Shown piece by piece: positions 17,171-25,076 of a stretch of DNA of 64,000 nucleotides (its first letter is position 1; each line of letters begins with the position of its first letter). Under the pieces are notes generated by a model. That model was given only the letters and a program-made list of their open reading frames with translations. It did not search any database and was not told where the DNA came from. This DNA comes from Streptomyces musisoli. GTDB taxonomy: Bacteria; Actinomycetota; Actinomycetes; Streptomycetales; Streptomycetaceae. The translations under genes were made by a program, and so were the position numbers. Location: positions 62,001 through 126,000 of the forward strand of contig NZ_JAERRH010000011.1 of NCBI RefSeq assembly GCF_016741855.1. Direction: 5' to 3'.

Positions 17171-19066
17171 TCACACCCAACGGCCGGAGGGCGGCCCGTC
17201 GACCGCCTTGATCCGCGCGGTCAGCTCGGTCATCTGGTTGTAGATGGACCGCCGTTCGGCCATCAGCGCGCGCAGTTTGCGGTCCGCGTAGTCGACGGAC
17301 TCGTGGTCACGGCCGCCGAAGAGCTGGCCGATCCGCGACGGTGACAGGTCGGTGAGTTCACGGCACAGGTACATGGCCATCTGCCGGCCGGTCACCAGCG
17401 CGCGGCCCCGCTCCTTGCCGCACAGCGCCTCGGCCGTCACCCCGAAGTATTCACCGGTCATCTCGATGATCCGCCGGGCCGCGTCCTCCTCGCGGGACGG
17501 ACCGCGGTCCGGGACCAGGTCACGCAGCACGATGGCGGCGAGCTGGACGTCCATCGGCTGCCGGTTCAGCGACGCGAAGGCACGGACCCGGACCAGGGCG
17601 CCCTCCAGCTCCCGGACGTTGCGCTGGACGTGCGAGGCGATGTGGTCGAGCGTCTCGGGGGGCACGTCGATGCCCTCCTGTTCCGCCTTGCGGCGCAGCA
17701 GGGTGACCCGCACCGCCCGCTCGGGCGGCTGGACGTGGGTGATCAGCCCGGACTCCAGGCGGCCGCGCAGCCGGTCGCCCAGGTGGGTGAGCTGTTTGGG
17801 CGGCCGGTCGGAGGAGACCACGATCTGCTTCCGCGCGCCGTGCAGCTCGTCGAAGAGCCGCCGGAACTCCTCGTGCGCCCCGCCCTGGCCGGTGAGGAGC
17901 TGGATGTCGTCCACCAGGAGCAGGTCCAGGTCCAGGTAGCGCCGGCGGAACGCGTCGAGGCCGCGCCCGCGGCCCGCGCCGAGATACTCGTGGGCGAGCG
18001 TCTCGGCCGTCACGTAGCGCACCCGTGTGCCCGGCCGGGTCCGGCGGGCGTGGTGGCCGATCGCGCAGAGCAGATGGGTCTTGCCGATGGCCGACGTCCC
18101 GTAGACGAACAGCGGGTTGTACAGGGTGGCCGGCGCCTCGGCGACGGCCCGGGCCGCGCCGTGGGCGAACCGGTTGGTCTCGCCGACGACGAAGGTCTCG
18201 AAGCCGAACCGCGGGTCCAGTCCGTGCCGGGCCCAGGTCCCCTCCCCCCGGGTCGCCTCGTCCGGGGCCGCCTCGTCCGGGGTCGCCTCCCGCGCGACTT
18301 CCGCGACCGGGGCGCCCTCCCGCGGGCCGTCCGCGGCCGGGGGGACTCCATGCGATCCGTCCGCGGCCGGATCGACGCGCGGTCCCTCCGCGGCGGTGTC
18401 CTCCTGGGACGCCTGTTCCTCGGCCGCGACCAGCTGGCGTTCCAGTTCCTCGCACCGCCGCTCCGCGCGCACCCGCCGGGCATGGGCGTCCTTCAGCTCC
18501 TCGCCGAGCGCCTCCACCTGCTCCATCAGGTCCTGCCGCTCCCTCAACAGGGCGGTCACCTGGTCCTCGTACAGCTGTAAGGCCTTGTCCTTCTCGGCTG
18601 CCGTGCGGTCCTGGTGGCCGTGCAGCTGACGGATCTGCAACTCCAGGTCGGTGGCGCGCTGCTGGGCGTCCGCCAGCGCCCCCTCCAGCGCCCGGACGAG
18701 GGCGGCCGAGCGCAGCGACTGGCGGTCGGCGTCGGCGAGTTCGTCCTCCAGCGCCTGCACCCGGTTCAGCGCGGACCCGCTGTAGGCCAGCGCCGTGCGG
18801 TGCAGCCGCCGCATCAGCTCGATCGCCTCGGGGGTGGGGGCGCGGCCCTGCTCCTCGGCGACGTCGCGGATCAGGTCGTGGACGAACTCCCAGGGCGGTA
18901 TGCGGGTGCCGTTGAGGAACCGGGACAGGGAGCCGGGGTCCCGGTGCCGGCGGGCGGCGTACCGGCGCACGCTGACGCCCAGCCCGTCGAACAGGCGCCG
19001 TAACGCCTCCGCCAGCGCCCGCGACTCCTCCGGAAGGTCGCCGCCCAACGGCACCAGAACGCTCAT
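17171..19066 (-). CDS. DnaA paralogue: XRE-like HTH, coiled coil, DnaA AAA+ and DnaA domain IV
   Basis: 631 residues in three parts. Residues about 15-75 form an XRE-like helix-turn-helix (ending GSLSRFLNGTRIPPWEF). Residues about 95-222 are a long heptad-rich coiled coil, followed by a Pro/Ala/Glu linker to about 275. Residues 286-631 align with DnaA domains III and IV: Walker A GTSAIGKT (323-330), Walker B LLLVDDIQ (382-389), sensor I VVSSD (416-420), box VII region DRLRGRLESG, sensor II RNVRELEGAL (482-491), then QMAMYLCRELTDLS and GGRDHESV (584-591). The DnaA box-reading motif is normally RDHTTV, so both threonines are changed (Glu 589, Ser 590). DnaA domains I and II, which load DnaB, are absent. 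This is not the replication initiator gene: no dnaN, gyrB or oriC is near. ATG at 19066 follows a GAGGGGG run. Confidence 0.88.
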   Translation of the reverse strand: MSVLVPLGGDLPEESRALAEALRRLFDGLGVSVRRYAARRHRDPGSLSRFLNGTRIPPWEFVHDLIRDVAEEQGRAPTPEAIELMRRLHRTALAYSGSALNRVQALEDELADADRQSLRSAALVRALEGALADAQQRATDLELQIRQLHGHQDRTAAEKDKALQLYEDQVTALLRERQDLMEQVEALGEELKDAHARRVRAERRCEELERQLVAAEEQASQEDTAAEGPRVDPAADGSHGVPPAADGPREGAPVAEVAREATPDEAAPDEATRGEGTWARHGLDPRFGFETFVVGETNRFAHGAARAVAEAPATLYNPLFVYGTSAIGKTHLLCAIGHHARRTRPGTRVRYVTAETLAHEYLGAGRGRGLDAFRRRYLDLDLLLVDDIQLLTGQGGAHEEFRRLFDELHGARKQIVVSSDRPPKQLTHLGDRLRGRLESGLITHVQPPERAVRVTLLRRKAEQEGIDVPPETLDHIASHVQRNVRELEGALVRVRAFASLNRQPMDVQLAAIVLRDLVPDRGPSREEDAARRIIEMTGEYFGVTAEALCGKERGRALVTGRQMAMYLCRELTDLSPSRIGQLFGGRDHESVDYADRKLRALMAERRSIYNQMTELTARIKAVDGPPSGRWV

Positions 19067-19087
19067 CCCGCCCCCTCGCGCTTCGGT

Positions 19088-19138
19088 GTCCGGGTGTTGC
19101 GGCAGGTGGCAACTGTGCCACCTGGCGCAACACCGGAC
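19088..19138. promoter_or_regulatory. Large inverted repeat between the DnaA paralogue and the small membrane protein gene
   Basis: Left arm 19088-19111 (starts GTCCGGGTGTTGCG, ends CAGGTGGCA) and right arm 19116-19138 (TGCCACCTG to CACCGGAC) are complementary except for one extra G and one mismatch, with a 4-base centre. It sits 21 bases before the minus-strand ATG and 52 before the plus-strand ATG, so it could be an operator for both genes, bound for instance by the HTH of the DnaA paralogue. Confidence 0.75.
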
Positions 19139-19190
19139 GACCGCACCAGTCTTTCTCCCGCCCCCCAACGGAGACCAGAAAGGCTTATCA

Positions 19191-19397
19191 ATGCGCGGCC
19201 CCCGAGGGCGAACCGATCTTGTCGCTTTTCTCGCGGTCCTGCTGACCGGAGTCATCCTCGTCCTGACCGGCATCCCGCCCGAGGCGGTGTCCACCGTGGC
19301 GATCGGTCTCTCCACGCTGTACGCCGCCTGGCGGGGCGAGCGGTCCTCCGGCGGCCGGGGCCCGGGGGGACGGGACCCCGGGGCCCGGGACGGGTGA
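19191..19397 (+). CDS. Small membrane protein, 68 residues
   Basis: A short basic N-terminus, one or two hydrophobic segments (VAFLAVLLTGVILVLTGI and AVSTVAIGLSTLYAAW) and a Gly/Arg-rich charged tail. No known family is certain; the size and layout are holin-like. ATG at 19191 has GAAAGG eight bases upstream. Divergent from the DnaA paralogue, sharing its palindromic spacer, so the two probably form one regulatory module. It ends five bases from the convergent oxidoreductase stop. Confidence 0.7.
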   Translation: MRGPRGRTDLVAFLAVLLTGVILVLTGIPPEAVSTVAIGLSTLYAAWRGERSSGGRGPGGRDPGARDG

Positions 19398-19401
19398 CGG
19401 G

Positions 19402-20832
19402 TCAGCTGTCGAAGCCGAGCCCCAGCCGGTCCATCGCGCGCAGCCACAGGTTGCGCCGGCCGCCGTGCGCGTCGGCACGGGCCAGGGACCACTTGGTGAG
19501 GGCGATCCCGGTCCAGGCGAACGGCTCCGGCGGGAACGGCAGCGGCTTCTTGCGGACCATCTCCAGCTCGGTCCGCTCGGTGCGCTCCCCGTCCAGCAGG
19601 TCCAGCATCACGTCCGCGCCGAACCGGGTCGAGCCGACACCGAGGCCCGTGTAGCCCGCGGCGTACGCGACGCGGCCCTGGTGGGCGGTGCCGAAGAACG
19701 CCGAGAAGCGGGAGCAGGTGTCGATCGCGCCGCCCCAGGCGTGGGTGAAGCGGACGCCCTCCAGCTGCGGGAAGCAGGTGAAGAAGTGGCCCGCGAGCTT
19801 GGCGTACGTCTCGGGCCGGTCGTCGTACTCGGCGCGCACCCGGCCGCCGTAGTGGTGGATCGCGTCGTAGCCGCCCCACAGGATGCGGTTGTCGGCGGAC
19901 AGCCGGAAGTAGTGGAACTGGTTGGCGCTGTCGCCCAGTCCCTGCCTGTTCTTCCAGCCGATCTCCGCCAGCTGGCCGGCGGTCAGCGGCTCCGTCATGA
20001 GCGCGTAGTCGTAGACCGGGACGGTGTACGACCGCACGCGCCGCAGCAGGCTCGGGAAGATGTTCGTGCCGAGCGCGACACGGCGCGCGTGGACGGCACC
20101 GTACGGCGTGCGTACGGCCATCCCGGCGCCGTACTGCTTCAGGGTCAGGGCGGGCGTGTGCTCGTACACCCGGACGCCGAGCCTGATGCACGCCTCCTTC
20201 AGGCCCCACGCGAGCTTCGCCGGGTGGAGCATGGCCACGCCCCGGCGGTCCCACAGGCCCGCCTCGAAGGTTGGCGAGTTCACCTGCTCCCGCACGGCGT
20301 CGGCGTCGAGGAACTCGATGCCGTCGGCGAGGCCCTTCTCCTCCAGCTGCCGGTGCCAGTCGCGCAGCTCCCAGGCCTGGTAGGTCTCGGTGGCCACGTC
20401 GATCTCGCCGGTGCGCTCGAAGTCGCAGTCGATGCCGTGCCGGGCGACGGCCGCCTCGATGTCGTCGAGGTTGCGCCGGCCCAGCTCCTCCAGCTTGTGG
20501 ATCTCGCCCGGCCAGCGGGCGAGGCCGTTGGGCAGGCCGTGCGTCAGGGAGGCGGCGCAGAAGCCGCCGTTGCGGCCGGAGGCGGCCCAGCCCACCTCGC
20601 GGCCTTCCAGGAGCACCACATCGCGTTGCGGGTCGCGCTCCTTGGCGTTCAGCGCGGCCCACAGCCCGCTGTAGCCGCCGCCGACGACCAGCAGGTCGCA
20701 GGTCTCGGTGCCGGTGAGGGCGGGCTCTGCGTGCGGCTTTCCGGGGTCTTCCAGCCAGTACGGGACCGGCTGGGCTTCGGAGAGAGAGGAGATCCAGTTG
20801 TCTTTGCCACGGCTCATGGCGCTTGGGGCCAT
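19402..20832 (-). CDS. FAD-dependent amine oxidoreductase (DadA/PuuB type)
   Basis: 476 residues with an N-terminal Rossmann FAD site (LLVVGGGYSGLWAA) followed by LEGREVGWAASGRNGG, typical of the D-amino-acid oxidase/gamma-glutamylputrescine oxidase family, and a C-terminal GYTGLGVGSTRFGA FAD motif. As the last gene of a polyamine ABC transporter operon it probably oxidises putrescine, gamma-glutamylputrescine or a related amine to the aldehyde. ATG at 20832 follows AGGGAG by about eight bases; an in-frame ATG at 20817 is less well placed. Confidence 0.88.
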   Translation of the reverse strand: MAPSAMSRGKDNWISSLSEAQPVPYWLEDPGKPHAEPALTGTETCDLLVVGGGYSGLWAALNAKERDPQRDVVLLEGREVGWAASGRNGGFCAASLTHGLPNGLARWPGEIHKLEELGRRNLDDIEAAVARHGIDCDFERTGEIDVATETYQAWELRDWHRQLEEKGLADGIEFLDADAVREQVNSPTFEAGLWDRRGVAMLHPAKLAWGLKEACIRLGVRVYEHTPALTLKQYGAGMAVRTPYGAVHARRVALGTNIFPSLLRRVRSYTVPVYDYALMTEPLTAGQLAEIGWKNRQGLGDSANQFHYFRLSADNRILWGGYDAIHHYGGRVRAEYDDRPETYAKLAGHFFTCFPQLEGVRFTHAWGGAIDTCSRFSAFFGTAHQGRVAYAAGYTGLGVGSTRFGADVMLDLLDGERTERTELEMVRKKPLPFPPEPFAWTGIALTKWSLARADAHGGRRNLWLRAMDRLGLGFDS

Positions 20833-20885
20833 GATTTCAACTCCCTACAGGGGACTTTCCTGAAAAGGCCGATGCCTTGGAAGGT

Positions 20886-21686
20886 CTAAGCCTTTTGCTT
20901 GTTCCGGCGATTGGTGATGACCATCGAGGCGAGGACGAGGAGGACGGCGGCGAGGAACATGGCCGTGCCGATCACATTGATCTGTACGGGCGTTCCGCGC
21001 TGCGCCGATCCCCACACGAACATCGGGAAGGTGACGGTCGAACCTGCGTTGAAATTGGTGATGATGAAATCGTCGAAGGAGAGCGCGAAGGACAGCAGCG
21101 CGCCCGCGGCGATTCCGGGTGCCGCGATGGGCAGGGTGACCCGCAGGAAGGTCTGCAGGGGACCGGCGTAAAGGTCACGGGCGGCCTCCTCGAGGCGCGG
21201 GTCCATCGACATCACGCGCGCCTTGACGGCGGTGACGACGAAGCTCAGGCAGAACATGATGTGGGCGATGAGGATCGTGTAGAAGCCGAGCTGCGCGCCC
21301 ATGTTGAGGAACAGGGTGAGCAGCGAGGCGGCCATGACGACCTCGGGCATCGCCATCGGCAGGAAGATCAGCGAGTTGACGGCGCCGCGGGCGCGGAAGC
21401 GGTAGCGGACCAGCGCGAAGGAGATCATCGTGCCGAGGAGGGTGGCGCCGACCGTGGCCCACACGGCGATCTGGAGGCTGATGGACAGCGAGCCGCACAT
21501 GTCGGCGACGCCGCACGGGTCCTTCCAGGCGTCCGTGGAGAACTGCTGCCACTCGTAGTTGAAGCGCCCCTTCGGCTTGTTGAAGGAGAACACCGTGACG
21601 ATGACGTTGGGCAGCAGCAGATAGGCGAGCGTCAGCAGTCCGGCGATGACGACGAGACGGCGCTTGAGCCAGTTGACGAAGGGCAT
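20886..21686 (-). CDS. Polyamine ABC transporter permease (PotC type)
   Basis: 266 residues, six predicted membrane helices, with the cytoplasmic EAA loop (EEAARDLYAGPLQTFLRVTLP) that docks on the ATPase. The opening VIVTVFSFNKPKGRFNYEW is characteristic of PotC-like permeases. Its ATG directly abuts the TAA of the preceding permease, so the two are translationally coupled. Fourth membrane-transport gene of the operon that starts at 26612. Confidence 0.92.
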   Translation of the reverse strand: MPFVNWLKRRLVVIAGLLTLAYLLLPNVIVTVFSFNKPKGRFNYEWQQFSTDAWKDPCGVADMCGSLSISLQIAVWATVGATLLGTMISFALVRYRFRARGAVNSLIFLPMAMPEVVMAASLLTLFLNMGAQLGFYTILIAHIMFCLSFVVTAVKARVMSMDPRLEEAARDLYAGPLQTFLRVTLPIAAPGIAAGALLSFALSFDDFIITNFNAGSTVTFPMFVWGSAQRGTPVQINVIGTAMFLAAVLLVLASMVITNRRNKQKA

Positions 21687-22616
21687 TTAAACCAGATCCT
21701 CCGTCCCGGACCGGCGGATGTAGAGCGTGACCATGGCCAGGATCGCGGCCATGAGGATGAAGGAGAGTGCCGCGGCCGTCGGATAGTCCAGGATGCGCAG
21801 GAACTGCGTCTGGATGACATTGCCGATCATGCGCGTGTCGGTGGAGCCGAGGAGTTCGGCGTTGACGTAGTCGCCGGCCGCCGGGATGAAGGTCAGCAGC
21901 GTCCCGGAGACCACGCCCGGCATGGACAGCGGGAAGGTGACCTTGCGGAAGGTGGTCCACGGCTTGGCGTACAGGTCGCCGGCCGCCTCGTGCAGCCGCC
22001 CGTCGATCCGCTCCAGCGAGGTGTACAGCGGCAGGATCATGAACGGGAGGAAGTTGTACGTCAGGCCGCAGACGACCGCGAGCGGGGTGGCCAGGACCCG
22101 GTCGCCCGCCGTCCAGCCGAGCCAGTCGGTCAGGTCGAGGACGTGCAGGGAGTTCAGGGTGTGCACGACCGGGCCGTTGTCCGCGAGGATCGTCTTCCAG
22201 GCGAGGGTGCGGATCAGGAAGCTGGTGAAGAACGGCGCGATCACCAGGATCATGATCAGGTTCTTCCAGCGGCCCGCGCGGAAGGCGATCAGGTAGGCCA
22301 GCGGGTAACCGAGCACCAGACACAGCAGGGTCGCGGCGGCGGCGTAGAAGACGGAGCGCAGGAACTGCGGCCAGTACTCGGTGAGCGCGTGCCAGTAGGT
22401 CGCGAAGTGCCAGGTGACCTTGTAGCCCTGCTCCAGGGAGCCCTGCTGCACGGAGGTGGAGGCCTGGTAGATCATCGGCAGCGCGAAGAAGACGACCAGC
22501 CACAGGATGCCGGGCAGCAGCAGCCAGTACGGGGTGAACCGGCCGCGTTTGCGCGCGGGCTTCTGCTCCGGCTCGGCGGGGGCGAGCGGGGGTGGTGCCT
22601 CGGTGAGCGTCGACAT
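21687..22616 (-). CDS. Polyamine ABC transporter permease (PotB type)
   Basis: 309 residues, six membrane helices after a basic, proline-rich N-terminus. EAA loop HEAAGDLYAKPWTTFRKVTFP. ATG at 22616 overlaps the ATPase stop by one base (TGATG), which fixes the start; the longer open frame upstream is antisense noise over the ATPase gene. Pairs with the PotC-type permease to form the channel. Confidence 0.93.
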   Translation of the reverse strand: MSTLTEAPPPLAPAEPEQKPARKRGRFTPYWLLLPGILWLVVFFALPMIYQASTSVQQGSLEQGYKVTWHFATYWHALTEYWPQFLRSVFYAAAATLLCLVLGYPLAYLIAFRAGRWKNLIMILVIAPFFTSFLIRTLAWKTILADNGPVVHTLNSLHVLDLTDWLGWTAGDRVLATPLAVVCGLTYNFLPFMILPLYTSLERIDGRLHEAAGDLYAKPWTTFRKVTFPLSMPGVVSGTLLTFIPAAGDYVNAELLGSTDTRMIGNVIQTQFLRILDYPTAAALSFILMAAILAMVTLYIRRSGTEDLV

Positions 22617-23770
22617 CAGGCCGCCGCCTCTTCCTCGATGCCCGCGTCGATGTCCTGGGCCGCGTCCAGGCCGAAGGTGTGGGCCGGGCTCCAGTGCAGG
22701 ACGACGTCGGCACCGGGGACGAGCCGGCCGTCGCGCTCGACGTTCTGCACGTAGACCGCGAACTCGTCGCAGACCGGGGTGTCGATCACGTACTGCGTCG
22801 ACACGCCGATGAAGCTGGCGTCGGCGATCTTGCCGGTGATCCGGTTGCGGCCCTCGGGGATGGTGCCGGCGTCGTCGGCGTGGGTGAGGGCGATCTTCTC
22901 GGGGCGGATGCCGACCAGGACCTTGCCGCCGGCCGTCGTCCGGGCGGAACATCGCGCCTCGGGCAGCACCAGCTTGCCGCCGCCCGCCTTGAGGACGATG
23001 TCGTCGCCGTTCACCGTGTCGACCTCGGCCTCGATGAGGTTGGAGGTGCCGAGGAAGTTCGCGACGAACGTGGTCCGCGGGTTCTCGTACAGGTCGGTGG
23101 GCGCGCCGAGCTGCTCGACCCGGCCGCCGTTCATCACGGCGACCGTGTCGGCCATGGTCATGGCCTCCTCCTGGTCGTGCGTGACGTGGACGAAGGTGAT
23201 GCCGACCTCGGTCTGGATGCGCTTGAGCTCCAGCTGCATCTGGCGGCGCAGCTTGAGGTCGAGGGCGCCGAGCGGCTCGTCCAGCAGGAGCACCTTGGGG
23301 TGGTTGATCAGCGCGCGGGCCACGGCGACCCGCTGCTGCTGGCCGCCGGAGAGCTGGTGCGGCTTCTTGCGCGCCTGCTCACCCAGCTGGACCAGCTCCA
23401 GCATCTCCTCGACCTGCTTCTTCACGCTCTTGATGCCGCGCCGGCGCAGGCCGAAGGCGACGTTCTCGAAGATGTCGAGGTGCGGGAAGAGCGCATACGA
23501 CTGGAACACCGTGTTGACCGGCCGCTTGTAGGGCGGCAGGTGGGTGACGTCCTGGTCGCCGAGGCGCACCGTCCCGGAGGAGGGGTCCTCCAGGCCGGCG
23601 ATCATGCGCAGGGTGGTGGTCTTGCCGCAGCCGGAGGCACCGAGCAGGGCGAAGAAGGAGCCCTCCGGCACGGTCAGGTCCAGCGGGTGTACGGCGGTGA
23701 AGCCGTTGTCGTAGGTCTTGGAGATTCCGGAGAGGCGGACGTCGCCGCTGTTGTCCGGTGTCGTCTTCAT
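22616..23770 (-). CDS. Polyamine ABC transporter ATP-binding protein (PotA type)
   Basis: 384 residues. Walker A GASGCGKTT, Q-loop in VFQSYALFPH, signature LSGGQQQR, Walker B VLLLDEPLGALD and H-loop VTHDQ are all intact, followed by a C-terminal TOBE/OB domain as in PotA and other CUT1-like importers. Start: ATG at 23770 has AGGGG about 10 bases upstream; GTG at 23779 overlaps the previous stop as GTGA and would add three residues. Powers uptake with the two permeases downstream. Confidence 0.93.
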   Translation of the reverse strand: MKTTPDNSGDVRLSGISKTYDNGFTAVHPLDLTVPEGSFFALLGASGCGKTTTLRMIAGLEDPSSGTVRLGDQDVTHLPPYKRPVNTVFQSYALFPHLDIFENVAFGLRRRGIKSVKKQVEEMLELVQLGEQARKKPHQLSGGQQQRVAVARALINHPKVLLLDEPLGALDLKLRRQMQLELKRIQTEVGITFVHVTHDQEEAMTMADTVAVMNGGRVEQLGAPTDLYENPRTTFVANFLGTSNLIEAEVDTVNGDDIVLKAGGGKLVLPEARCSARTTAGGKVLVGIRPEKIALTHADDAGTIPEGRNRITGKIADASFIGVSTQYVIDTPVCDEFAVYVQNVERDGRLVPGADVVLHWSPAHTFGLDAAQDIDAGIEEEAAA

Positions 23771-23775
23771 CGTCG

Positions 23776-25023
23776 TCACGCCCCTGTGAGCTTCGCGAAC
23801 TTCTCTTCGTAGGCTGTCTCTTCCTTCTGACTCAGGGAGCGGAAGGCATGGGACTGCGCCTGCATGGCCTTGTCGGGGACGATCAGCGGGTTGTCCGCGG
23901 CGTCCTGGTCGATCTTCGCAAGGTAGGGCTTCACCCCGTCGACCGGCGTCACGTAGTTGATGTAGGCGGCGAGCGCGGCGGCCTGCTCGGGTTCGTAGTA
24001 GAAGTCGATCAGCCGCTCGGCGTTCGTCTTGTGACGTGCCTTGTTGGGAATGCACAGGTTGTCGGTCGACGTCATGTAGCCGCTGTCGGGGATGACGAAG
24101 TCGACGTCGGGGCTGTCCGCCTTGAGCTGGACGACGTCACCCGCCCAGGCCACACAGGCCGCGAAGTCGCCCTTGGTGAGGTCGGAGGTGTAGTCGTTGC
24201 CGGTGAACCGGCGGATCTGTCCCTTGTCGACGGCCTTCTGCAGACGGGCGACGGCCGCGTCGAAGTCGTCGCCGGTGAAGCGCGCCGGGTCCTTGCCCAT
24301 GTCCAGCAGGGTCATGCCCATGCTGTCGCGCATCTCCGACAGGAAGCCGACGCGCCCCTTCAGCTTGGGGTTGTCGAGCAGATCGGAGATCGTCTTCACC
24401 TCGATGCCGTCGAGCGCCTTCTTGTTGTAGGCGATGACGGTGGAGATGCCCTGCCAGGGATAGGAGTACGCCCGCCCGGGGTCCCAGTCCGGGTTGCGGA
24501 ACTGGGAGGAGAGGTTGCTGTAGGCGTGCGGCAGGTTGGAGGGGTCCAGTTTCTGGACCCAGCCGAGGCGGATCAGCCGGGCGGCCAGCCAGTCGGTGAG
24601 GACGATGATGTCCCGGCCGGTGTCCTGGCCCGCGGCGAGCTGCGGCTTGACCTTGCCGAAGAACTCGTTGTTGTCGTTGATGTCCTCGGTGTAGTTGACC
24701 TTGATACCGGTCCGCTTGCGGAAGGTCTCCAGCGTCGGGTGGTGCTTGCCGCTGTCGTCGACGTCGATGTACTCGGTCCAGTTGGAGAAGTTCACGGTCT
24801 TCTCCTGGGCCGAGTGGTCCTGGGCCGACATGCCGCCCTGGGTCTTGCCCGCCGCGGGGATCCCGCAGCCGCTCAGCGCGCCGAGGCCGCCGGCCGCGAG
24901 CGCGCCGCCCGCGGTGGCCCGCAGCAGCGACCGGCGAGTCAGGGCGGCCCGGCCGCTTCGCATGCTGCGCCGCATCGCGGCCACTTGGGGCGGGGTCAGG
25001 CGGTCGGGCTCGTACTGCTCCAT
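23776..25023 (-). CDS. Polyamine-binding lipoprotein (PotD type), Tat-exported
   Basis: 415 residues. The N-terminus carries a twin-arginine motif (TRRSLLR) and then lipobox LSGC, so it is predicted to be exported folded through Tat and lipid-anchored. Mature part: VNFSNWTEYIDVDD and GDVVQLKADSPD, typical of PotD/PotF binding proteins. ATG at 25023 with AAAGGG upstream. Similar to the binding protein at 34273-35466 (shared INDNNEFFGK-like and RRFTGNDYT segments), so the two are paralogues. Confidence 0.93.
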   Translation of the reverse strand: MEQYEPDRLTPPQVAAMRRSMRSGRAALTRRSLLRATAGGALAAGGLGALSGCGIPAAGKTQGGMSAQDHSAQEKTVNFSNWTEYIDVDDSGKHHPTLETFRKRTGIKVNYTEDINDNNEFFGKVKPQLAAGQDTGRDIIVLTDWLAARLIRLGWVQKLDPSNLPHAYSNLSSQFRNPDWDPGRAYSYPWQGISTVIAYNKKALDGIEVKTISDLLDNPKLKGRVGFLSEMRDSMGMTLLDMGKDPARFTGDDFDAAVARLQKAVDKGQIRRFTGNDYTSDLTKGDFAACVAWAGDVVQLKADSPDVDFVIPDSGYMTSTDNLCIPNKARHKTNAERLIDFYYEPEQAAALAAYINYVTPVDGVKPYLAKIDQDAADNPLIVPDKAMQAQSHAFRSLSQKEETAYEEKFAKLTGA

Positions 25024-25076
25024 GCGCGTGGTGCCCTTTCGGGAGGGATCGGCCTGGTCACTGGCCTGGTGGTTCT

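Noticed and set aside
17171..19066. The true replication initiator dnaA
   Set aside because: Domains I and II are missing, DNA-reading residues differ, and neighbours are not rnpA, rpmH, dnaN or gyrB.
17171..20662. One 1163-residue protein spanning the DnaA paralogue and upstream DNA
   Set aside because: The part above 19066 is out of frame over the FAD oxidoreductase and crosses the palindrome; MSVLVPLGG is the natural start.
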